DNA from: Desulfoscipio geothermicus DSM 3669
Lineage (GTDB): Bacteria; Bacillota; Desulfotomaculia; Desulfotomaculales; Desulfallaceae
DNA: 64,000 nt
Reading direction: 5' to 3'
Assembly: GCF_900115975.1 (NCBI RefSeq)
Contig: NZ_FOYM01000011.1
Location: 1 to 64,000 of the forward strand
Shown here: in pieces, positions 37,737 to 45,657 of the stretch
Position numbering within the stretch: the first letter of the stretch is position 1
How the letters are laid out: every line of letters starts with the position of its first letter
Program-made: the position numbers and the translations under genes
Notes under the pieces: model-generated
Database searches by the model: none
What the model saw: the letters and a program-made list of their open reading frames with translations, nothing else
What the model was told of the DNA's origin: nothing

Positions 37737-38843
37737 ATGCGCATAAAGGACATTAAAGCAATGGTAATGGGTATGGCCGGGTACTCCCGCGTGGTTTTTG
37801 ACCGCCTGTATGATATCAGGGAATGTACGGGGGAACTGGTGCTGCCCGAACAAATCCGCGACTGGGCCGGGGAAAGGTTCGGCGACCCGGCGGGGGTGGA
37901 AAAACAGCGCATCATAAAAATAACCAACCTGGTCACCCTGGAGGGGACGGTGTTCAACGAACTGCGGGGGAAGCGGCCCATGATGCGCAGTGAGGGAAAG
38001 CGGCTGAACGATATTATCGATGAACACAGGACCGGTTGCGCTTTTTGCTGTCCCGGGGAAAAAACGCCCGCTGATGTATTCGGACGGCTTTCCGGCGCCG
38101 GGGCGGTTACCGCCGCCAATGTGGCCAAGTACGACCGCTGGCATGCTTTAATCATCCCGGACGAACATAACCCGTTGTGTTTTGATCCCGGCCGGGTGGC
38201 GGATTATTTTGCCCTGGCGGGCCGGTGGTTCCGCCGGGTGTTGAAGCAGGCCGGCCCGGAGGGGCATGGTGAACCGCAATACCCCTTTCTGATGTGGAAT
38301 TGCCTGTGGCCCGCCGGCTCTTCGGTGGTGCACGGGCATTTGCAGGCCACCGTCACCGGGGGCATGCACTATCCCCGGGTTGAGCACCTGCGCCGGGCGG
38401 CACAGGGTTACCGGGAACGGTACGGGGCCGGTTATTTTGCAGACCTTTATACGGCGCACGAGGCAGCCGGCCTGACCGTGCAAACTGAGGGAGCGCAAAT
38501 ATTCGCCTCGCTGACCCCGCTGAAAGAGAGGGAAACCTGGGTTGTGCTGCCGGGAGCCGGCGGGCTGGATGGATTGCCCCGGTTGGGGGGCGCCGTGGGC
38601 CGGGTGCTGGAGTGTTTTAAAACGCATGGCACCACCGGCTTTAACGTGGCGGTGTACCTGCCCCCGCCGGAGCCGGTATCGGAGGACTGGTCCGATTTTC
38701 CACTGCTGGCCCGGGTGGTGGACCGGGGCGACGCCCTGGGGCGCACCGCCGACTTCGGAGGTATGGAACTGTACGCCGCCTCGGTGGTGGCTGCCGATCC
38801 GTTCCGGTGGGCCGAAGAATTACGGGAGTGCCCGGTGTGCTGA
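37737..38843 (+). CDS. GalT/HIT-superfamily nucleotidyl transferase-like protein
   Basis: 368 residues. The central segment WPAGSSVVHGHLQATVTGG contains the HGHLQ form of the histidine-triad motif used by galactose-1-phosphate uridylyltransferases for the covalent nucleotide intermediate. Upstream cysteines (CAFCC) may bind zinc. No galactose genes are nearby, so the substrate is unknown. ATG 37737 follows AAGGAG; TTG one codon earlier is an alternative. A strong promoter for marR follows the gene. Confidence 0.7.
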   Translation: MRIKDIKAMVMGMAGYSRVVFDRLYDIRECTGELVLPEQIRDWAGERFGDPAGVEKQRIIKITNLVTLEGTVFNELRGKRPMMRSEGKRLNDIIDEHRTGCAFCCPGEKTPADVFGRLSGAGAVTAANVAKYDRWHALIIPDEHNPLCFDPGRVADYFALAGRWFRRVLKQAGPEGHGEPQYPFLMWNCLWPAGSSVVHGHLQATVTGGMHYPRVEHLRRAAQGYRERYGAGYFADLYTAHEAAGLTVQTEGAQIFASLTPLKERETWVVLPGAGGLDGLPRLGGAVGRVLECFKTHGTTGFNVAVYLPPPEPVSEDWSDFPLLARVVDRGDALGRTADFGGMELYAASVVAADPFRWAEELRECPVC

Positions 38844-38893
38844 AATGCTTTCCGGTGTCACTTGTAAAGGTCCGTGATAAAAGCAAAATATTG

Positions 38894-38922
38894 TTGACAC
38901 CGGGATGTTTTTACCATATTAT
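38894..38922 (+). promoter_or_regulatory. Sigma-A promoter of the marR gene
   Basis: TTGACA (38894-38899), 17 bases, TATTAT (38917-38922). The first copy of the repeated operator-like element starts immediately after the -10. Confidence 0.85.
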
Positions 38923-38943
38923 ATTGGCAAGCAAATAAATTGC
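38923..38943 (+). promoter_or_regulatory. MarR operator-like element, copy 1
   Basis: ATTGGCAAGCAAATAAATTG with GCAA...TTGC symmetry covers the expected transcription start of marR. Sixteen bases are identical to the copy at 39417-39437 on the other side of the gene. Binding here would repress marR itself. Confidence 0.7.
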
Positions 38944-38960
38944 ATAAGGATAATTGTGGT

Positions 38961-39401
38961 ATGAACGAAAAAAATAAATCAAGCGGGCCCGAAAAGTACG
39001 TATGTTATAAATTAAGTAAGGTAATGCGCAAGGTCCAGCGCTATTATGAGTATAATCTGGCGCCGTTTGAGATTACCCCGGTACAATTTTATGTGTTAAG
39101 CGCCCTTTTGGAAAATGACGGGATGAAGTTTAAAGACCTGGCCCGGAGCGTAAATATTGACGGTTCCACACTGACCGGCATTTTGGACAGGATGGAGCGC
39201 AACGGCTTTGTGGAAAGAAGGGATGACCCGGATGATCGCAGGTCATTGCTGGTTTTTATGACAGACAAGGCCAAAGAGCGCGGTGCGACCATGATCAGCC
39301 TGGCGGAGCGGCTGGACATGGAGATCAGGGAACATTTTTCTGATGAAGATTTCAATACATTTATAAAAGTGCTTGACAAAATAACCGAAACAATAAGTTA
39401 A
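38961..39401 (+). CDS. MarR-family transcriptional regulator
   Basis: 146 residues. The winged helix-turn-helix is clear: EITPVQFYVLSALLENDG, LARSVNIDGSTLTGILDRME, then the wing RRDDPDDRRSLLVFMT. The short helices at both ends form the dimer. ATG 38961 follows AAGGA at ten bases; the upstream in-frame TTG lies in the operator and is unlikely. Two operator-like copies flank the gene, implying control of itself and of the following ferredoxin-like gene. Confidence 0.9.
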   Translation: MNEKNKSSGPEKYVCYKLSKVMRKVQRYYEYNLAPFEITPVQFYVLSALLENDGMKFKDLARSVNIDGSTLTGILDRMERNGFVERRDDPDDRRSLLVFMTDKAKERGATMISLAERLDMEIREHFSDEDFNTFIKVLDKITETIS

Positions 39402-39416
39402 TTTTTTAGACTTTTT

Positions 39417-39447
39417 ATTGGCAAGCAAATAATTGTCACGCTAATAA
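39417..39447 (+). promoter_or_regulatory. MarR operator-like element, copy 2, within a probable promoter
   Basis: ATTGGCAAGCAAATAATTG repeats 16 identical bases of copy 1. It contains a possible -35 (TTGGCA 39418-39423), with TAATAA (39442-39447) 18 bases later, so regulator binding would cover the promoter core of the downstream gene. Confidence 0.65.
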
Positions 39448-39470
39448 TATTAGAAAGGAGGTCCGGTATT

Positions 39471-39581
39471 TTGCCCTTTGGGGCATGTGCGCTAATCTTG
39501 CCGTTTGCTTATTATGTTAATGGTTATGGTTTTTCAGGGGCTATAAATTTGCAATTTTTAAAAATTTTTGTCAATCGTTGA
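39471..39581 (+). CDS. Possible 36-residue leader peptide
   Basis: A short frame from TTG 39471 to TGA 39579-39581, MPFGACALILPFAYYVNGYG onward, with a very good ribosome binding site (AAAGGAGG, nine bases before). It lies between the regulated promoter and the ferredoxin-like gene. The middle is hydrophobic. I do not recognise it; the strong binding site is the only reason to list it. Confidence 0.3.
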   Translation: MPFGACALILPFAYYVNGYGFSGAINLQFLKIFVNR

Positions 39582-39635
39582 TTCAACTGGTTATTGTAAA
39601 TATTTTAAAAAACCTGAGAGAATGGAGGAATTTTC

Positions 39636-40748
39636 ATGGGACACCTGATTAACGCCAAGGAAGAGGTTTACCGGGCACTGGCCGAGCGATTGAATAAAAA
39701 CCCGGTGGGGGTGCCGGTGAACGAGTCGTTGATGGAGATACTGCACCGGCTGTATACGGAAACCGAGGCCATGGTGGGCGGCAAGTTTCCCCTTTTGCCG
39801 GTGCCGCTGAATATGATTGTCGATATTACCGGAATAAAGGAAGCCGAGTTGAAAAAGACCCTGGACGGCATGGCCGACAAGGGATTGGTCCTTGACCTGC
39901 CCCGCCGGGACGGTGTCTATTACATGCTGGCGCCCATGGTGGTGGGCTTTTTTGAATATACCTTCATGCGGGTCAGGGACGATATAAACATGAAGGAACT
40001 GGCGGAACTATTTGAGCGGTATTTCGCAGCCGGCGGCGTGCGGGAGGAATTTTTCGGCGGGGAAACCAAAATGTTTAAAACCCTGGTTTACGAAAGTCTC
40101 ATTCCGGCTGCTGTGGAAACAGAGGTGCTGAGCTACGAAAAGGCGTCGGAGATTATCCGCCAGGCGGGCGGCGGGGCGCTGGGCATGTGTTCGTGCCGGC
40201 ACAAGGCCGGCCATCTGGGCAAGGCCTGCGACGCGCCGGTGGAGGACGTATGCACATCGTTGGGCGGCGCGGCCCGCTGGCTGGTGAGCCGGGGGTTGGC
40301 CAAACCGGCCACCGCGGATGACCTGCTGCGGGTGCTGGAGCGCACGGAAAAGCTGGGTCTGGTGCACCTGGGCGACAACGTGCTTAACAAACCGGCGTAT
40401 ATTTGCCACTGCTGCGGCTGCTGTTGCGGCGTGTTGCGGGCCATTAACGAGTCGGGCATTAAGGCCGCGCACCCCAGCAACTTTATACCCGAGTTGGCGG
40501 CGGAGCAATGCAGCGAGTGCGGCACCTGCGCTGAAAGCTGCCATATCCGGGCCATTACCATGGCCACCGCTGCAAACGGGGCTGAAGTGCCGAAAGTAAA
40601 CAAGGAGATTTGCATTGGCTGCAGCGCGTGCGCTTCCGCCTGTCCCACCGGGGCCCTGACTATGACCCGCCGCTCCGTGCTGCACGTGCCCCCGGCCAAC
40701 AAGCAGGAGCAGTTCATGCGCATCGCCAAGGAAAAAGGCCGGTTTTAA
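39636..40748 (+). CDS. 4Fe-4S ferredoxin-domain protein with cysteine-rich middle
   Basis: 370 residues. The N-terminal third is helical and winged-helix-like (IVDITGIKEAELKKTLDGMADKG). A middle cysteine group has MCSCRHKAGHLGKACDAP and CHCCGCCCG. The C-terminus has two ferredoxin motifs, CSECGTCAESC and CIGCSACASACP, for two 4Fe-4S clusters. Related proteins occur in sulfate reducers and other anaerobes, and are probably redox or electron-transfer proteins; the exact role is unknown. It appears controlled by the MarR protein upstream. GGAGG precedes the ATG. Confidence 0.8.
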   Translation: MGHLINAKEEVYRALAERLNKNPVGVPVNESLMEILHRLYTETEAMVGGKFPLLPVPLNMIVDITGIKEAELKKTLDGMADKGLVLDLPRRDGVYYMLAPMVVGFFEYTFMRVRDDINMKELAELFERYFAAGGVREEFFGGETKMFKTLVYESLIPAAVETEVLSYEKASEIIRQAGGGALGMCSCRHKAGHLGKACDAPVEDVCTSLGGAARWLVSRGLAKPATADDLLRVLERTEKLGLVHLGDNVLNKPAYICHCCGCCCGVLRAINESGIKAAHPSNFIPELAAEQCSECGTCAESCHIRAITMATAANGAEVPKVNKEICIGCSACASACPTGALTMTRRSVLHVPPANKQEQFMRIAKEKGRF

Positions 40749-40822
40749 CACCCGGCGTCCCACCGGTGCCGGGTGTTGAAAGATAAATTTGTTGAAAGTT
40801 TTTTATTGTTAAGCGAAGTCTA

Positions 40823-40886
40823 CCAAAAAGGGGACTCGACCCTTTTTCGTTTTTTGAAAAAGTGCCTGTCCCCTTTTGGCTTTTTT
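40823..40886. terminator. Long bidirectional terminator
   Basis: CCAAAAAGGGGAC pairs with GTCCCCTTTTGG, with an inner CTTTTTC/GAAAAAG stem, followed by CTTTTTTAT on the plus strand and by a T-run on the minus strand. It separates the ferredoxin-like gene from the convergent inositol monophosphatase region. The stem sequence (AAAAGGGGAC/GTCCCC) resembles the repeat family at 61362-61572. Confidence 0.75.
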
Positions 40887-40907
40887 ATAACTGGTAATTA
40901 AGGTTGA

Positions 40908-41048
40908 TTACTCTGGTTGCTGTTGGGCAGAGTCTATTTTTTTCAACAAGGACCTGGCCCTGTCCAGGTCCTTTTCCCTTACGGCCACACGAACTCCGCC
41001 GATGGCCACCGGCGTGTACATTGTGGAATGCTCGTGGTAGATCTTCTT
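40908..41048 (-). pseudogene. Relic of a DUF2007-like protein (C-terminal part)
   Basis: Directly after the inositol monophosphatase stop, in the same frame, the minus strand reads QKKIYHEHSTMYTPVAIGGV, then RVAVREKDLDRARSLLKKID, ending at TAA 40910-40908. This resembles the second half of DUF2007 (putative signal transducing protein), where GxVRVxVxExDxxxAxxLL is typical. The expected N-terminal 30 or so residues are absent. From the internal ATG (41021) only 37 residues could be made, with no clear ribosome binding site. I read it as a truncated gene. Confidence 0.5.
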
Positions 41049-41051
41049 TTG

Positions 41052-41861
41052 TCATTTTTCATCCTCCCAGGCCAGACAGGCCAGAAACTCCCGGTGAATC
41101 AAACCGTTGGAGGCCGCGATGTCCACGTATTCCGTCATTTCCAGCGGTTGTCCGGCCAGGTCGCTTACCGTTCCACCGGCTTCTTCAACCAGCACCATGC
41201 CCGCGGCCACGTCCCAGGGGCGCAGGGCCACCTCCCAGAAACCCGTCAGCCTGCCGCAGGCCACGTAGGCCAGCTCGAGGGCGGCGGAGCCCAACGCCCG
41301 CAGGTTGCTGCAGCGGTCAATCACTTCTTTGTAGTCAACCCGGTGCATCCGGGGGCGCATGGCGGCGTTGCCGGGGTAGCCCGTCACCAGCAGGCTGCGG
41401 TCCAGGGTGCAAATTGCCCGGTCCACGCTAACGGGGGCGCCGTTGAGATGTGCGCCGCCACCCCGCACCGCGGTGAAGGTTTCTTCCCGGAAAGGGTCGT
41501 GGATGACCCCCAGCACCGGCCTTCCCCGGTGGGCCAGCGCGATGGAAACCGCGCAGAAAGGCAAGCCGAAAACAAAGTTGGTGGTGCCGTCCAAGGGATC
41601 CACGAACCAGGTCAAATTTTTTCCCGTTTCCCAGGCGCGGCCCGCCTGTTCTTCTTCCCCCACCACGGTGTGTTCAGGAAAACGATCTCGAATCATATGT
41701 AAAGTGACTTCTTCCGCCAGCCGGTCCACCTCGGTGACCAGGTCGGACAGGCAGGACTTGGTTTCGGTTACCCGGTGCCGGTTAATTTTTTCCCGGATCA
41801 ACCGCCCGGCCTCCCGGGCCGCCCGCACGGCCAGGGCTAATTCAGCATTGTAGGAGTGCAA
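41052..41861 (-). CDS. Inositol monophosphatase family protein
   Basis: 269 residues. Metal-site motifs are visible: VGEEEQ, DPLDGTTNFVFGLPF and PWDVAAGMVLVEEAGG. The family hydrolyses inositol-1-phosphate or related sugar and nucleotide phosphates. The start is TTG 41861 behind GGCGGTGA; no ATG is in frame nearby. A gene relic follows in the same frame after its stop. Confidence 0.9.
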   Translation of the reverse strand: MHSYNAELALAVRAAREAGRLIREKINRHRVTETKSCLSDLVTEVDRLAEEVTLHMIRDRFPEHTVVGEEEQAGRAWETGKNLTWFVDPLDGTTNFVFGLPFCAVSIALAHRGRPVLGVIHDPFREETFTAVRGGGAHLNGAPVSVDRAICTLDRSLLVTGYPGNAAMRPRMHRVDYKEVIDRCSNLRALGSAALELAYVACGRLTGFWEVALRPWDVAAGMVLVEEAGGTVSDLAGQPLEMTEYVDIAASNGLIHREFLACLAWEDEK

Positions 41862-42038
41862 TTTTTTTCACCGCCTGTTCATTCTTTCCTGTATTCAACA
41901 ATATTATCATATCCCGGTTGCACGGTAAAACAACAGGGTGTGTTTTTTTCCAGAGCATTTAGCGGCAGGAATCGGACTATAAACTACAGAATTTGTACAC
42001 ATTTAGAGAATAAATATCGGAATGTGAGGGGAAAGTCT

Positions 42039-45000
42039 TTGAAATATATAGCCCTGGGAGGCGGCAACGAGGTTGGCGCCAGCTGCAACCTGCTACAACT
42101 GAACGGAACAAATTTTTTGCTGGATGCCGGCATCCGCATGGGAGCCGGGGAAGCGGGCGGCCCCGCCGATGCGCTGCCCGACCTGGCGCTGCTGCAGGAA
42201 GCGGGGGGAGTTGAGGCGGTACTGGTTTCCCACGCGCACCTCGACCATATCGGCGCGCTGCCGCTGGTGCACCAGGCCTACCCCGCGGCCCCTATTTACG
42301 CCACCATGCCTACCGTGCATCTGATGCGGGTACTGCTGGCCGATGCCCTGAAAATTATGTCCATCAAGGCGGAGCAGGAATTTGAATGTCCCCTGTACAA
42401 TGACGAACTGGTCGCGCGGATGTTCACCCGCGTGGTTCCCGTGCCCGTGGGCGGCAGCGTGCAGTTGCCCGGTGCTGTAAGGGCGTTCTTTTTCCCTGCC
42501 GGGCATATCCTGGGGGCTGCCATGATTGGTTTGGAGGGGGCTGAAGGGCGGGTGCTGTATACCGGTGACATATCTACGGGCAACCAGCGCACCATTTCCG
42601 GCATGGTGGCGCCCGATTTCGCCCCGCACCTGCTGATTATTGAATCCACCTACGGTAATCGCCTGCACGCCAACCGGCAGCGGGAAGAAAAGGCCCTGGT
42701 GGAAACCGTGTCGGAAGTAATCGAGTCGGGCGGGCACGCGCTGATCCCGGCCTTTGCCCTGGGGCGGGCGCAGGAAATTATCCTGCTCATCCAGGCGCAC
42801 CAGCAGGCCGGTTTGATTCCCCGGTTTCCGATCTGGGTGGACGGTATGGTGCGCAGTATTTGCCAGGCATACGTAAATTTTCCGGAGCTTTTGCGTGGCC
42901 CGCTGAAACGGTTCATCAACAACGGTGGTAACCCCTTTTTCCGGGAGAAGGGCGCCCGCCCCGTCACTTCGACCCCGTTGCGGGAAAAGGTGCTGGCCGG
43001 TGCCCCGGCGTGCATCGTATCCAGTTCCGGCATGTTGACCGGCGGCCCTTCCCAGTTTTATGCCTCCCGCCTGGTGGACGATCCCCGGCACGCCATCATA
43101 TTTTGCGGCTACCAGGACGAAGAAAGCCCGGGGCGCCGGCTGCTTGCGCTGGCTGACAATCCCGAGGCCACCATTACCCTGGACGGCCGGGAAATACGGG
43201 TGCAGTGCCGCCTGGCCCAATACGGCCTGTCCGCGCATGCCGATGCCGGCGAACTGGCGGCCCTGACCGCGCGTATGCGTCCCCGCCGGGTGGTGCTGGT
43301 ACACGGCGATGACGATGCCAGGCAGGCCTTGGCCCGGACCCTGGCCGACAACCGCCGGGCCGTGCTGGCGCCTGTAAACGGGGAATGGTTGGAATTTTCC
43401 TTCCGGCGGGCCGGGCGCGGGAAGTTCGAATTTTCGCCCGCCGGTGGTGCGGGCGGGGGTGCTCCGGGCAAGGAACGCGTTGCCCCCCCGGACGCGGGTG
43501 AGCTGTGGCAGGAGTTGATCCGCAACCCGGCCACCAGAAATAAACTTTTTTCGGCTGAGGAACTGGCGGCTCTGTGGTTCAGGGGCGAAACAACCCCGGA
43601 AAGGCAGGCCCAAATGGCTGCCATACTGGAAAAAGACGACCGTTACTTTGCCGCCGACTGGAAGCACCCATACTTTTACCGTCCCCGTCGCCCGGACCAG
43701 GTGGCCGCGGACAGGCGGCGGGAAACTATCATGCAGGGGTTATCCCACCTGCCGGGCCGGCTGGTTTTGGTGCGGGACGGCGGCGGCGCGGTGCGGGCAG
43801 GCATCTGTTACGCGGTGGACCGGCTGGGCTTTTATGCCTGGAAGGTGGGCCGGGACAGCACCTGGCACCCGGCGGATACTTTGCTGGAAATTATTGCGCC
43901 CTGGTATGAACAGGTGGAAACGGCGGGAGAAACTCAAGACGAGGAAGCCTTGAGATCGGAACAAAAACAAAAACTGCACCGGTTTTTGCTGCGGGTAAAG
44001 CCCATCTACCGGCAGCTTAAACCTTTAAAACTGTGGGAGCAAATGCGGGCGTTGCGCGCGGAGCCGGCTACAGCGCGGGAATGGCGGGACATGCTGGGTT
44101 TGGACGAGGGGGTGGAGTCACTTACGGCGCTGGCCTGGCGGCTGAATACCCATCCCGAATATTTCGTCCGTGAATTTGTTCCCGGCGGTGTGCCTAATTA
44201 TGTTTGCCGGGAAGAAATACCCCGGGAAGAAGCCGGCCGTGACGAGGAAATGGTGGACCGGATGGAACAAAACGCCGCCCTGGCGGTGGCCGAAGAGTTG
44301 TTCCCCACTGAAAGCGGCCTGTACCGCAAGGGCCTGGACCGGGACGCGGGGGAAATTACATTGTACTTTCACTTTCCCGCCACGGCGGCGGATCGATATC
44401 GCGCCCAAATAGAACAATTGGGTGCCGTCACGGGCTGGTCGGTGCGCATTCACCCCGAGGCGCATCACGGTGCCCTATCCGAAGCGGTGCGCCGGTTGCT
44501 GCCCGGGACGTGGCGCATGCTCCGCAATCCTTCCATTCACCGGGAAAACAACATGGTCAGCGTACGCTGCGATATCCCTCCGGGCGAAGAAAACATGGTG
44601 ACGGAAGTAGCCGGGCGTTTTAAGGAACAGACCGGACAGGAATTGCGTATCGAAACGCCGGGCGAAACCGGCGCCGTGTCGTTGCAGGAGCAACCTGCCG
44701 GGTCCGTGGTTGGTCCGGCGGAAGACTGCATGGAAATCAACGCGGCCTATGCAACCATTCGCGCCACCCTGCAGGAGGCCGGGGCGACGGTGTATAAAAC
44801 CGGCAAAAAGAATGCCGGAAACTTTGAATATATTGAAGTAAGTTTTATCAGCCCCGATGTAGGGGAACGGTACCGGGGCGTATTGGATGAGCTGCAAAAA
44901 CAAACCGGCTGGCCTGTCCGCATCAACCCCAGGCCCAATCAGAATGAAATCAAGGCCCTGGTCCGGCAGTCCCTGGAACCCGCCTGGGGGTTGGTGAAAG

Positions 45001-45137
45001 AACCGGGTTTCTTTGAGATCGGGCGGGCGGTGCGTGTCAAACTAAAAGCGCCCCCGGCGCCGGATGATCCCCGGTGGCTCGGAATGGTGGAAGAAATAAA
45101 GGCTAGAACCGGTTACCGGGTGGAGTATGTTGAGTAA
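42039..45137 (+). CDS. Metallo-beta-lactamase/beta-CASP nuclease with a large C-terminal region
   Basis: 1032 residues from TTG 42039 behind GAGGGGAAAG. Residues about 1-450 are a CPSF73/RNase J-type nuclease: VSHAHLDHIGALPL (about 65), YTGDIS, IESTYGNR, SSSGMLTGGPSQFY, and GYQDEESPGRRLL, AQYGLSAHAD, VHGDDDARQAL. The following 580 residues are not part of the usual enzyme. They include a duplicated unit of about 88 residues (about 787-873 and 945-1032, both with TGWxVRI and ending TGxxxRxE/V). Role in RNA processing is inferred from the nuclease core; the extension is unknown to me. Confidence 0.85.
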   Translation: MKYIALGGGNEVGASCNLLQLNGTNFLLDAGIRMGAGEAGGPADALPDLALLQEAGGVEAVLVSHAHLDHIGALPLVHQAYPAAPIYATMPTVHLMRVLLADALKIMSIKAEQEFECPLYNDELVARMFTRVVPVPVGGSVQLPGAVRAFFFPAGHILGAAMIGLEGAEGRVLYTGDISTGNQRTISGMVAPDFAPHLLIIESTYGNRLHANRQREEKALVETVSEVIESGGHALIPAFALGRAQEIILLIQAHQQAGLIPRFPIWVDGMVRSICQAYVNFPELLRGPLKRFINNGGNPFFREKGARPVTSTPLREKVLAGAPACIVSSSGMLTGGPSQFYASRLVDDPRHAIIFCGYQDEESPGRRLLALADNPEATITLDGREIRVQCRLAQYGLSAHADAGELAALTARMRPRRVVLVHGDDDARQALARTLADNRRAVLAPVNGEWLEFSFRRAGRGKFEFSPAGGAGGGAPGKERVAPPDAGELWQELIRNPATRNKLFSAEELAALWFRGETTPERQAQMAAILEKDDRYFAADWKHPYFYRPRRPDQVAADRRRETIMQGLSHLPGRLVLVRDGGGAVRAGICYAVDRLGFYAWKVGRDSTWHPADTLLEIIAPWYEQVETAGETQDEEALRSEQKQKLHRFLLRVKPIYRQLKPLKLWEQMRALRAEPATAREWRDMLGLDEGVESLTALAWRLNTHPEYFVREFVPGGVPNYVCREEIPREEAGRDEEMVDRMEQNAALAVAEELFPTESGLYRKGLDRDAGEITLYFHFPATAADRYRAQIEQLGAVTGWSVRIHPEAHHGALSEAVRRLLPGTWRMLRNPSIHRENNMVSVRCDIPPGEENMVTEVAGRFKEQTGQELRIETPGETGAVSLQEQPAGSVVGPAEDCMEINAAYATIRATLQEAGATVYKTGKKNAGNFEYIEVSFISPDVGERYRGVLDELQKQTGWPVRINPRPNQNEIKALVRQSLEPAWGLVKEPGFFEIGRAVRVKLKAPPAPDDPRWLGMVEEIKARTGYRVEYVE

Positions 45138-45214
45138 TGAAAAAAACTGATTGGCGACCGGGCATTGAACAAAACAGTTAAGTCATTTGTGGTCTGACCG
45201 GCCGGGGGCGATAT

Positions 45215-45252
45215 GGGCTGAACACAAAATAATACGCATTGTGTTCAAGCCC
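45215..45252. other. Hairpin between convergent genes
   Basis: GGGCTGAACACAA pairs with TTGTGTTCAAGCCC (one bulge) over 11 bases, but neither side has a T-run. It may act as an mRNA end or a weak terminator for the nuclease gene (plus) and the 70-residue gene (minus). Confidence 0.5.
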
Positions 45253-45295
45253 GATTCGTCCCTCTGTATTTTTTCTGCTGCAACCATATTATTTT

Positions 45296-45508
45296 TTATT
45301 TTTTTCCCGGCTGCTGCATGAACATGGGTACCACCTGCGTGTGAAAGGCTTCCAACCCCGCATTTATGCTGTTCAGGGCCTCCCGCATGGAATTAACTGC
45401 TTTACCCATATTGTTCAACTTTTCCGCGGGATCGGGGGTACTGGCGGCCATAAGCAGCATGAAGGTAAACAGGGGATGCGTAAACGGGTTCGGTTTTTTG
45501 GGGGGCAT
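45296..45508 (-). CDS. Small protein of unknown function, 70 residues
   Basis: Starts MPPKKPNPFTHPLFTFMLLM behind a strong AAAGGAGGTG and then carries a heptad-like helical stretch (PAEKLNNMGKAVNSMREALN, SINAGLEAFHTQVVPMF). The beginning is hydrophobic, the rest amphipathic. I do not recognise a family. The strong ribosome binding site and the plausible helical sequence make it a likely real gene. It is transcribed away from argC. Confidence 0.6.
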   Translation of the reverse strand: MPPKKPNPFTHPLFTFMLLMAASTPDPAEKLNNMGKAVNSMREALNSINAGLEAFHTQVVPMFMQQPGKK

Positions 45509-45599
45509 GGATTTGGTGCACCTCCTTTGGGAATGGTTTTGTTGTATTGTTATTAGGTAATTTATGAAAAAAAGTCTGCGATTGTGCGTAAGCCAAGTG

Positions 45600-45628
45600 T
45601 TGTATTTTTATTCATGTAAATGTATAAT
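45600..45628 (+). promoter_or_regulatory. argC promoter with overlapping ArgR (ARG) box
   Basis: TTGTAT (45600-45605), 17 bases, TATAAT (45623-45628). The segment TTGTATTTTTATTCATG (45600-45616) closely matches the ArgR operator known from Bacillus (reverse complement of CATGAATAAAAATTCAA) and covers the -35, so arginine-loaded ArgR would block transcription of the arg cluster. ArgR itself is not in the window. Confidence 0.85.
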
Positions 45629-45657
45629 TATTTTATTGTTGTGTGGAGGTCGAAAAT

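Noticed and set aside
42093-43667. Open frame of 524 codons on the minus strand
   Set aside because: It lies fully opposite the beta-CASP nuclease core, whose motifs are unmistakable. High GC at third positions removes stops on the other strand; the translation is rich in G, H, Q and R without any family resemblance.
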